Positions 25,681 to 33,433 of a stretch of 64,000 nucleotides of DNA are shown piece after piece. The stretch covers positions 608,030 to 672,029 of the forward strand of contig NZ_LMKN01000009.1 in the NCBI RefSeq assembly GCF_001421535.1, given 5' to 3'. The notes beneath the pieces are model-generated. The model saw only the letters and a list, made by a program, of their open reading frames with translations, was not told the origin of the DNA and searched no databases. This stretch comes from Sphingomonas sp. Leaf20 (GTDB lineage: Bacteria; Pseudomonadota; Alphaproteobacteria; Sphingomonadales; Sphingomonadaceae). The number at the start of each line of letters is the position of its first letter. Positions within the stretch are counted from its first letter, which is position 1. The position numbers and the translations under genes are program-made.

Positions 25681-27036
25681 ATGCCCGGACCAACTTTGGT
25701 GTTCCTACACGCGCTTGGCGCCAGCGGCCGGGAATGGCGGCAGGTCGTCGACGCGTTGCCCGACCATGACTGCGTTGCTCTGGACCTGCCGGGATTCGGC
25801 GACGCGGCGGATGCGGGTCACGCCGACGTAGAGACACTGACGGACTGGCTCGCAGACGAGATCCGCTCGCGCGACCTCACCGCGTGCGTGCTCGTCGGGC
25901 ATAGCATGGGCGGCAAGGTCGTCACGCTTGTGGCAGCGCGCGCCGCAGCGGGGGAGATCGGCTTGTCGGGCGTCCTCGGCGTGGTGCTGGTTGCGGCATC
26001 GCCCCCTGCCCCCGAACCGATGGACGAGGATCGCCGCGCGGAGATGATCGGATGGTTCGCCGACGGGCAGATTGCGCGCGAAGACGCAGCGACCTTCGTC
26101 GATGCCAACACCGCGACGCCGCTCACGGGATCGTTGCGCGATCAGGCGATCAACGACGTGCTGCGCTCGAGCAGGGACGCCTGGGTCGGCTGGCTCGAAC
26201 GCGGCAGCCGCGAGGACTGGAGTGCCGATGCGGGGCGGATATCGATCCCCGCGCTGATCCTCGCGGGCGCCGAAGACGGCGACCTCGGCGAGGACGCGCA
26301 GCGCCGGCTCAACCTGCCGCATTATGCCACCGCCGTGGTGAAGACAGTCGAGGGGGCGGCGCACCTCATCCCCTATGAACAGCCGCAGCGTCTCGCCGCG
26401 TTGATCCGCGGTCACGCGACCGCGGTCGCGCACGCGATGTTGCCGCCGGCTTTTGCCCGGCTGCTCGGGTCCGACCGCGTCAGCCACCGGACGCGCGGCG
26501 TTATGCTCGACCGGATGCGTCCGCCGCCGCCGCGCGCTGCGATCTGGACGGACGAGCACAGCGCGACCGTCGCGTCGCTCGTCGCGCAGATCCTGCCCGA
26601 TTGCGGCGCCGACCGCGACCTGGCGGATCGGATCCTTGCCGGCATCGCCGAGGGCACCGGCGACGGCTGGCGCTTCGCCGCCTTGCCCCGCGATGCCGAG
26701 GCATGGGAACGCGGGCTCGCGACGCTGAACGCAGCCACGGGCGGCTTTTCCACGTTGGCGCCTCAGGCCCAGAGCGAATGGCTGGACCGGATCGCCAGCG
26801 GCGCTGTCGGTATCGAGGAGGATGAAGCGCATCTTTCCCCCGCACAGATGACGCTCTGGTTCGAAGACGTCCGTGCCGAGACGGTCCGCGTCTGGATGTC
26901 GTTGCCGGCAACGATGGCGGCGATCGTCTATGACGGCTTTGCGGTAGGCGGCGATGGTCGGCGCAAGCAGGGCTATGCCCGCACCAGTGCCGGTGATCGG
27001 GAAGCATGGCAGCCCTCGGCGGAGCGTCGGTCATGA
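25681..27036 (+). CDS. Alpha/beta hydrolase fused to gluconate 2-dehydrogenase subunit 3-like domain
   Basis: 451 residues in one frame. Residues 1-250 form an alpha/beta hydrolase with oxyanion motif HALGASG, nucleophile Ser75 in GHSMGG, acid Asp199 (AEDGD) and His228 (GAAHLIP). From about residue 260 the protein resembles the small subunit of GMC-type sugar dehydrogenases: LVAQILPDCG, FSTLAPQAQSEWLDRI, then MTLWFEDVRAETVRVWMS, AIVYDGFAVGGDG and KQGYA. The next gene, overlapping by 4 nt, is the matching GMC large subunit. The fusion suggests that the dehydrogenase product, perhaps a lactone, is hydrolysed by the attached domain; that is inference. Confidence 0.82.
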   Translation: MPGPTLVFLHALGASGREWRQVVDALPDHDCVALDLPGFGDAADAGHADVETLTDWLADEIRSRDLTACVLVGHSMGGKVVTLVAARAAAGEIGLSGVLGVVLVAASPPAPEPMDEDRRAEMIGWFADGQIAREDAATFVDANTATPLTGSLRDQAINDVLRSSRDAWVGWLERGSREDWSADAGRISIPALILAGAEDGDLGEDAQRRLNLPHYATAVVKTVEGAAHLIPYEQPQRLAALIRGHATAVAHAMLPPAFARLLGSDRVSHRTRGVMLDRMRPPPPRAAIWTDEHSATVASLVAQILPDCGADRDLADRILAGIAEGTGDGWRFAALPRDAEAWERGLATLNAATGGFSTLAPQAQSEWLDRIASGAVGIEEDEAHLSPAQMTLWFEDVRAETVRVWMSLPATMAAIVYDGFAVGGDGRRKQGYARTSAGDREAWQPSAERRS

Positions 27037-28571
27037 GGACGCCACGCCATGCCGCGACGGATGTCGTCGATGCGGTCGTGATCGGCACGGGTGCCGGAGG
27101 CGCGCCGCTCGCCGCGCGTCTTGCACAAGCGGGGCTTTCGGTCGTGGCGCTGGAGGCCGGCCGTGCGTTCCGGCCCGACGAGCATGTCGCCGACGAGGTC
27201 GCGGCCGATATCTACTGGATGGAGGAACGACTGAGCGGCGGATCGACGCCCACCGCGTTCGGATCGAACAATTCGGGTATGGGCGTCGGTGGCTCGACGT
27301 TGCACTGGGGAGCGTTCTGCCCGCGTCCCGACGCGCGCGACCTGCAACTGAAGACGCTGACCGGCGAAGGCGCCGACTGGCCGATCGCGCATGCCGAACT
27401 CGTCCGCTACATCGAGGAGGTGGAGCAGGACACCGGCGTATCGGGGCCAGCGGACTATCCCTGGGATCCCGCACGCCGCTATGCCTATCCCCCCGTCGCG
27501 CGCAACGCGTCGGCCGATGCGATGGCGCGCGGCTGCGCGGCGGTCGGGATCACCGCGACCGATGCCCCCGCCGCGCTGGTCTCGCGCGATCGGGATCAGC
27601 CGCACTGGGGACAGCGGCAAGCTTGCGTCAACTGCGGGACCTGCCACCAGGGCTGCCGCAACGCTGCCAAGACGAGCATGGACACGACCTATCTGCCGGT
27701 CGCGGTGGCGCATGGGGCCGAGATCCGCGCCGGCGCACGCGTGGTGTCGTTCGCGTTCGACGCAAGCGGCCGGATCAATGCGGTCGTGTATCACCAGGGT
27801 GGCCAGGAGCATCGCCAGCGCTGCTCCGCCGTTTTCCTGTGCGCCGGCGGTGTGGAGACACCGCGCCTGTTGCTGAACCTCGGCATCGCCAATTCGAGCG
27901 GTCAGGTCGGGCGCAACTTCATGGCGCATGTCGCGACGCAGGTCTGGGGCCGGTTCGACGCCGAGATGCGGATGAACCGCGGCTATCCCTCGTCGCTGAT
28001 CAGCGAGGACATGATGCGACCCGGCGATGCCGGCTGCGCGGGGGGCTATCTGATCCAGAGCCTGGGCGTGCTGCCCGTCAATCTCGCCACCGGGCTGGCA
28101 CGCGGCGCGGGTCTCTGGGGCGAACGGCTCCAGACGATCCTTCGCGGCTACAACCGGATGGCCGGGATCGGCATCAACGGCGAGTGCCTGCCGCATGCCG
28201 ACAACCGGCTGACGCTCGCCGACGAGGTCGACGGCTTCGGTCACCGCAAGGCGCGGATCGACTTCAGCTATCATGCGAACGAACAGGCGATCGATCGCCA
28301 CGCGCGGCGCACGCTCACCGACATCTGGGCCGCGGCGGGTGCGCAGGATATCTTCGCGGTCGATCGCTCGGCGCATACCATCGGCACCTGCCGCATGGGG
28401 CATGATGGCGACGAGGCGGTGGTCGACCCCGACGGCCGCAGCTTCGACGTTCCCAATCTGCTGATATGCGACAACTCCGTCTTCCCGAGCGCGCTGGCGG
28501 CCAACCCCGCGCTGACGATCATGGCGTTGTCGCTGCGCACCGCCGACCGTTTTCTCGCATCGCGTTTTTGA
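27033..28571 (+). CDS. GMC-family FAD oxidoreductase with Cys cluster motif
   Basis: 512 residues from the ATG overlapping the previous stop (ATGA). FAD-binding VVIGTGAGGAPLAARLA near residue 17; catalytic His in HTIGTCRMG and C-terminal NPALTIMALS. Cys198, Cys204 and Cys208 form CX5CX3C, the pattern that ligates a [3Fe-4S] cluster in FAD-dependent glucose dehydrogenase (Cys212/218/222 there), with an extra Cys201 between. It likely oxidises a sugar or polyol together with the small-subunit domain fused to the hydrolase. No signal peptide, so export would need the partner, which also lacks a Tat signal. Confidence 0.9.
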   Translation: MRTPRHAATDVVDAVVIGTGAGGAPLAARLAQAGLSVVALEAGRAFRPDEHVADEVAADIYWMEERLSGGSTPTAFGSNNSGMGVGGSTLHWGAFCPRPDARDLQLKTLTGEGADWPIAHAELVRYIEEVEQDTGVSGPADYPWDPARRYAYPPVARNASADAMARGCAAVGITATDAPAALVSRDRDQPHWGQRQACVNCGTCHQGCRNAAKTSMDTTYLPVAVAHGAEIRAGARVVSFAFDASGRINAVVYHQGGQEHRQRCSAVFLCAGGVETPRLLLNLGIANSSGQVGRNFMAHVATQVWGRFDAEMRMNRGYPSSLISEDMMRPGDAGCAGGYLIQSLGVLPVNLATGLARGAGLWGERLQTILRGYNRMAGIGINGECLPHADNRLTLADEVDGFGHRKARIDFSYHANEQAIDRHARRTLTDIWAAAGAQDIFAVDRSAHTIGTCRMGHDGDEAVVDPDGRSFDVPNLLICDNSVFPSALAANPALTIMALSLRTADRFLASRF

Positions 28572-28581
28572 GGAGATCATC

Positions 28582-29385
28582 ATGGATTTGGGTATCAAGG
28601 GTCGTATCGCGCTGATCAGCGGCGCGGATTCGGGGATGGGCAAGGAGACGGCACGACTGCTGCTCGAGGCGGGCGTGCGCGTCGCGATCACCGATCAGCC
28701 GGGCGGTACGCTCGACGATGCACTGGCCGAACTGTCGCCGCTCGGCGAGGTCGTCGCGGTGACGGGCGACGTGACCAGCATCGACGATGTCCGCGCCATC
28801 TGGGCAGAGGTTCGCAAGCGGCTGGGCAACCCCGATATCTACGTCAACGCAGCGGGCGTGACGGGTGCCACGGGCGATTTCCTCGACGTCGACGATGCCG
28901 GCTGGCAGCAGACGCTCGACATCAATCTGATGGGCGCGGTGCGCATGTGCCGCGAGGCGATCCCGGCGATGCGCGACAGCGGCTGGGGCCGGATCGTGCT
29001 GTTCGCCTCCGAGGATGCGGTTCAGCCCTATGTCGACGAGCTGGCCTATTGCGCGTCGAAGGCGGGGATCCTCAGCCTCGCGAAAGGGCTGTCCAAGGCC
29101 TATGGCGGCGACAATGTCCTCGTGAACACCGTCTCGCCTGCGTTCATCGCGACGCCGATGACCGACAAGATGATGCGCAAGCGCGCCGAGGAGCGCGGCG
29201 AAAGCTTTGACGCAGCAATTGATAGCTTCCTCGAGGAGGAGCGTCCCGGCATGGTGCTCAAGCGCCGGGGCCGGGCCGAGGAGGTCGCCGCCGCCGTCGC
29301 ATTCCTGTGCTCGGAGCGCGCCAGCTTCATCAACGGCGCGGGCATACGGGTCGATTCCGGGTCGGTGTTCACGATCGCCGGATGA
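28582..29385 (+). CDS. Short-chain dehydrogenase/reductase
   Basis: 267 residues behind GAGGAG, 10 nt after the GMC gene. Cofactor motif GADSGMGK (residues 14-21), NAAGV, Tyr-Lys pair in YCASK, and PAFIATPMTDKMM after the active site. A Ser for the triad is present in LFASEDAV. Likely an NAD(P)-dependent alcohol dehydrogenase acting in the same pathway as the GMC oxidoreductase and hydrolase; substrate unknown. Confidence 0.9.
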   Translation: MDLGIKGRIALISGADSGMGKETARLLLEAGVRVAITDQPGGTLDDALAELSPLGEVVAVTGDVTSIDDVRAIWAEVRKRLGNPDIYVNAAGVTGATGDFLDVDDAGWQQTLDINLMGAVRMCREAIPAMRDSGWGRIVLFASEDAVQPYVDELAYCASKAGILSLAKGLSKAYGGDNVLVNTVSPAFIATPMTDKMMRKRAEERGESFDAAIDSFLEEERPGMVLKRRGRAEEVAAAVAFLCSERASFINGAGIRVDSGSVFTIAG

Positions 29386-29507
29386 CCCGGACGCCGTGCG
29401 ATTGACGCTCGGGCAGGCCGGCGCGGCGATCCGCTGAACACGGCGCGCGCCGGTGACGGGGCGGTAGGGCGGAATGTCCGGGTGACACGCTGCTCCCGCC
29501 CCGGTAC

Positions 29508-29924
29508 TTGCCCGGCGTGCAGGCCATTCGCCACCTTCTCGCGCAACGCCATCTGGCCGTGCTGCTGTGCGTGGCGACGCTGTTGCTCAAGGTGCTGGTA
29601 CCCACCGGCTACATGATCGCGAGCGATCACGGCCAGATCGTCATCACGCTCTGTCCGGGCGCCGGTCCGGTCACGACGAACGATATGCCCGGAATGCACG
29701 GGGATATGCCCGATCACGGCAAGGCGGGCGATCACGGCAAGGCCGAGATGCCGTGCGCCTTCTCCGGCCTCTCGGCCGCCGTGATCAACGCGATCGACCC
29801 GGTCCAGCTTGCCAGCCTGATCGCCTTCATCCTCGCCGTCGGCGTGGTAGCGACGCGCGTGCCCGCGCCAGCAAGACCGGCCTTTCTACGCCCGCCGTTG
29901 CGCGCACCACCCGCTTACCTCTGA
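29508..29924 (+). CDS. DUF2946-like small membrane protein
   Basis: 138 residues with a TTG start at 29508; GTG at 29517 is possible. An N-terminal helix LLCVATLLLKVLVPTGYMI, then IVITLCPGAGP, a His/Met-rich loop (MPGMHGDMPDHGKAGDHGKA), PCAFSGLSA, and a second helix near residues 98-116. This matches the DUF2946 pattern often found beside TonB receptors and PepSY proteins. The His/Met loop could bind Cu or another metal. It precedes the siderophore-type receptor by 86 nt. Confidence 0.72.
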   Translation: MPGVQAIRHLLAQRHLAVLLCVATLLLKVLVPTGYMIASDHGQIVITLCPGAGPVTTNDMPGMHGDMPDHGKAGDHGKAEMPCAFSGLSAAVINAIDPVQLASLIAFILAVGVVATRVPAPARPAFLRPPLRAPPAYL

Positions 29925-30010
29925 CCCGTCATCCCGCGCCGTTCCCGTCGGCGCGTTCGTGAATTGCGGCCTGCGCCATCGTCGGCGCCGGGCCGGCCAG
30001 AGGTATTCCC

Positions 30011-32224
30011 ATGCTCCGATCCTATTTGCTGACAGGCGCGGCCGTGCCCTGTCTGTTGCTCGCCGTTCCGGTCAGCGCACAGAGGCGCGACATCGCCGTC
30101 GACCGCACCGACGCGACGATCATCGTCACCGGCCAGCGCGACCCCCTCAAGCTCGACGACCAGGCGCAGGCGGGCAGTCGCCTCGGTCTCTCGATCCGCG
30201 AAACACCGGCGAGCGTCGAGGTACTGACACAGGACGACCTGCAGATCCGCGGTCTGCGTACCGCGCGCGAGGCGTTCAACGACGTGGTGGGCGCTATCGC
30301 CGGCAACGTGCCGGGCAATCCGGCGGTCGTCAGCCTGCGCGGCTTCGCGGGCAACACCGTGTCGATCCTTCAGGACGGGGTGCGGGTTTCGGCGTCGACC
30401 GTCGTCCAGCGCGACAGCAACACCTGGCATTATGACCGGGTCGAGGTGCTGAAGGGGCCGGCGTCCGTCCTCTATGGCGAGGGCGCGTTGGCCGGGGTCA
30501 TCAACAAGGTGACGCGCAAGCCGGTGCTGGGCGAACGCCACCTCGATACGCTGCTCTCGGTCGGCAGCTTCGCCACGGTCTTTGCAGCGGGCGGGGTCAA
30601 TCTGCCGCTATCCTCCACGATCGCGGTGCGCGCGGACGCCAGCTACCAGCGATCGGACAGCCTCTATGACGTCGACAACAACGACACGCTCTCGGCCGGA
30701 CTGACCGCGAGCGCGCTGTGGCGGCCAAGCGACCGCCTTTCGCTGCTGGTCGCGGTCGATCATTTCGAGGATCGCTATGACGCGACCTATCAGGGCCTGC
30801 CGCTGATCCCGGGCCAATATGCCCTGCGCCCTACCGACGCCGTCACGTCGGCAAGTGGGCTGGTCGCAGATCGTGCGCTGCGTCGGCGCAACTATAACCC
30901 GCAGGGCGCCTATTCGGGCGCGAACGAGACGACGATCCGCTCACGCCTCGACTGGACAATCGACGGCGGGTGGAGCGTTGCGCTCGACCTGACAGGCTAC
31001 ACCGCCGACCGTGCGTTCCTGCTCGCGGACAGCCAGAGCTTTGTCGCGCCGACCGCGGCGTTTCCGCATGGCAGCTTCCGTCAGACCTATCAGGACTTCC
31101 GGCACGATCACCGGTTCTGGAACGCGCGCGGGGTCGTGGGGAACGACAGCCGTATCGCCGGTCTGCGCAACCGCTTCAGCCTTGGGATCGAGCATAACGA
31201 TACCGATTTCGTCAGCCTGCGACAGACCGCGGCGGCGGCAACGCTGCCGGCGGTGGACGTCCGCAATCCGGCGGTCGTCCCCCTGCCCAGCGGAACGGCG
31301 ATCTTCACCGCGGGCAACGTCACGTTCGACTCGGGGCTGAAGCAGAGCTCGGTGTTCGTGGAGGACGCGCTGAACCTGACACCCAGATGGCTGCTGGTCG
31401 GCGGGGTGCGCTGGGATCACATGGCGCTCGATCGCGCGACGACACAGAATGCGACCGGCGCGGTCGATCGAAACAGCCCGACCTTCGACCCCGTGTCGTG
31501 GCGGGCGGGAACGACGTGGGACGTGACCCCGGGAGTAACGCTCTACGCGCAATACACGACGGCCGTATCGCCGGTGTCGTCGATCCTGCTGGCGTCGATC
31601 GCCAACAGCCGGTTCCGGCTGACCACGGGCCGCGCCTATGAGGCCGGGTTCAAGGCAAGCACATGGGGCGGACGGGCGAGCGTTACGGGTGCGGCGTACC
31701 GTATCGCGCAACGCGATATTCTGACGCGCGACCCCGGCAACCCGGCGCTCGCCGTACAGGGTGGCCGACAATCCTCTCAGGGTGTCGAGCTGTCCGGTGT
31801 CGTCGCGCCCGTACCGGCGCTGCGGCTGTCGGGCGGCGTGTCCTACACCGACGCGCGGTATGACGAACTGTCCGAACTGGTGGCGGGCGTGCGGATCGAC
31901 CGCAGTGGCAACCGCCCGATCAACATCCCCTCCACCACGGTCAACGCGTCGGCGCTCTTCACGATCGCGCGCAGCGTCACGCTCGGCGGTTTCCTGCGTC
32001 ACGCCGGTGCGTTCTACACCGATACCGCGAACACGATCCGGGTGGCCGGGCATAGCGTGCTGGACGCCAGCGTGTCGTTCCCGGTCGCGGCGCACGCGAC
32101 GCTGACGCTGCGCGGGCGAAATCTGACGGACGCGTTCTACGGCGAGTATTCCGGCTACCCGTCGACCAACGTCTATATCGGCGCGCCGCGATCGTTCGAA
32201 GTCGCACTCGCGACACGGTTCTGA
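30011..32224 (+). CDS. TonB-dependent siderophore-type receptor
   Basis: 737 residues with a signal peptide ending near VSAQ. Plug: LGLSIRETPASVEVLTQDDL, IRGLRTAREAFNDVVG, SLRGFAGNTVSILQDGVR and VEVLKGPASVLYGEGALAG, hallmarks of the FhuA/FpvA-type siderophore receptors. The barrel ends in FEVALATRF with terminal Phe. It is followed 2 nt later by a PepSY membrane protein, the standard partner for ferric-siderophore reduction. Ligand unknown; no Fur box was confidently located. Confidence 0.94.
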   Translation: MLRSYLLTGAAVPCLLLAVPVSAQRRDIAVDRTDATIIVTGQRDPLKLDDQAQAGSRLGLSIRETPASVEVLTQDDLQIRGLRTAREAFNDVVGAIAGNVPGNPAVVSLRGFAGNTVSILQDGVRVSASTVVQRDSNTWHYDRVEVLKGPASVLYGEGALAGVINKVTRKPVLGERHLDTLLSVGSFATVFAAGGVNLPLSSTIAVRADASYQRSDSLYDVDNNDTLSAGLTASALWRPSDRLSLLVAVDHFEDRYDATYQGLPLIPGQYALRPTDAVTSASGLVADRALRRRNYNPQGAYSGANETTIRSRLDWTIDGGWSVALDLTGYTADRAFLLADSQSFVAPTAAFPHGSFRQTYQDFRHDHRFWNARGVVGNDSRIAGLRNRFSLGIEHNDTDFVSLRQTAAAATLPAVDVRNPAVVPLPSGTAIFTAGNVTFDSGLKQSSVFVEDALNLTPRWLLVGGVRWDHMALDRATTQNATGAVDRNSPTFDPVSWRAGTTWDVTPGVTLYAQYTTAVSPVSSILLASIANSRFRLTTGRAYEAGFKASTWGGRASVTGAAYRIAQRDILTRDPGNPALAVQGGRQSSQGVELSGVVAPVPALRLSGGVSYTDARYDELSELVAGVRIDRSGNRPINIPSTTVNASALFTIARSVTLGGFLRHAGAFYTDTANTIRVAGHSVLDASVSFPVAAHATLTLRGRNLTDAFYGEYSGYPSTNVYIGAPRSFEVALATRF

Positions 32225-32226
32225 GC

Positions 32227-33348
32227 ATGGCGGGGCATCACCGATCCGCCGCATCACGCGCGCGCATCCTCGTCCGCCGTCTGCATCTCTGGCTGGGGTT
32301 GAGCCTCGGCCTGCTGTTCGTCGTGCTCGGGCTGACGGGGTCGGCGCTGGTCTTCTACACCAGCATCGACGCAGCGCTGCATCCAGCGATCCAGGCGCGG
32401 CAGAACGATCCCGCGCCAGCCATGACCTCGCCTGCATGGGATCGCGCGCTGGCAACCGGGCGCGCCCGCTGGCACGATGCGCAGGGCAAGTGGACGTTCG
32501 AGGTGACGCGCGAGAGCGGCGCGATCCAGGCCCGCTATTATCCCGCGCCCGGGCATCACGCCGACCGGACGATGGTCTGGTTCTCGGGCGACGGCACGCA
32601 CATCGTCCGCGCCGAACCATGGGGCGGCTACCTCATGACCTGGCTCTACGAGCTTCACATGCAGCTGCTCGCCGGTGACGTCGGTGGACAGGTGGTCGGA
32701 TGGTCGGGTGTCGCGCTGCTGCTGCTGCTGATCAGCGGCGTCGTCGCGTGGTGGCCGCGCGGAAGCTGGCGCAAGGCGCTCGCGTTCAAGCGCGACGCCG
32801 CCCCGATCCGCCGGCTTCGCGACGTGCACAAGCTGTCCGCGCTCTGGAGCATGCCCTTGCTGTTCGTGTTGGTCGCGACCGGCGTGCTGCTCGCGCTGCC
32901 ATCGGTCACGCAGACGCTGCTGCACCCAGCCCCCATCCCCGCACCGAAGTCACCGCACGGTGGCGCAGGCCGGACCACGATCGTGCAGGCGTTCCGGCTG
33001 GCACAGCACGCGTTGCCTGGCGGTCGCATCGTCTTCATCGACATGCCGACCGCCCCGGAAACGCCGATCCGGGTGCGTCTCCAGATGCCCGGCGACCCCC
33101 ACCCCCGGTTCCCCGGCAGCTATGTGTTCGTGGATCGGCCCTCAGGCCGGGTGCTCGCAGTGCATGATGTCCGGCGAGGCGGCACCGGTTCGGTCGTCGC
33201 GCGCTGGATCCGCACGTTGCACGACGGCACGGTCGGGGGTCTGGCGACACGCGTTCTCGCGGTCGGACTGGGCTTCGTTCCGGCGGTGCTGTTCGCGACG
33301 GGCTTGCTCCACTGGCTGCGGCGGCGGCGCGCCGCACGGGGGGGCTGA
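32227..33348 (+). CDS. PepSY-associated transmembrane protein (ferric reductase-like)
   Basis: 373 residues. Four or so membrane helices: near residues 18-40 (LWLGLSLGLLFVVLGLTGSALVFY), 150-172 (LLLLISGVVAWWPRG), 200-222, and 342-362. Periplasmic PepSY repeats lie between. The conserved His in the helix-flanking RLHLWLG and ELHMQLL motifs are those of the PiuB/FsqB-like iron-regulated family, thought to reduce siderophore-bound iron. It forms an operon with the receptor upstream (2-nt gap). Confidence 0.9.
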   Translation: MAGHHRSAASRARILVRRLHLWLGLSLGLLFVVLGLTGSALVFYTSIDAALHPAIQARQNDPAPAMTSPAWDRALATGRARWHDAQGKWTFEVTRESGAIQARYYPAPGHHADRTMVWFSGDGTHIVRAEPWGGYLMTWLYELHMQLLAGDVGGQVVGWSGVALLLLLISGVVAWWPRGSWRKALAFKRDAAPIRRLRDVHKLSALWSMPLLFVLVATGVLLALPSVTQTLLHPAPIPAPKSPHGGAGRTTIVQAFRLAQHALPGGRIVFIDMPTAPETPIRVRLQMPGDPHPRFPGSYVFVDRPSGRVLAVHDVRRGGTGSVVARWIRTLHDGTVGGLATRVLAVGLGFVPAVLFATGLLHWLRRRRAARGG

Positions 33349-33433
33349 TGCCCGTTCGTCGTCGCTCCAGCCCGCGGGTCGCCAGGCGAGGAAGGAAAGG
33401 CGACGCGGATCGCCGCCTTTCCAGGGAAGCAGC

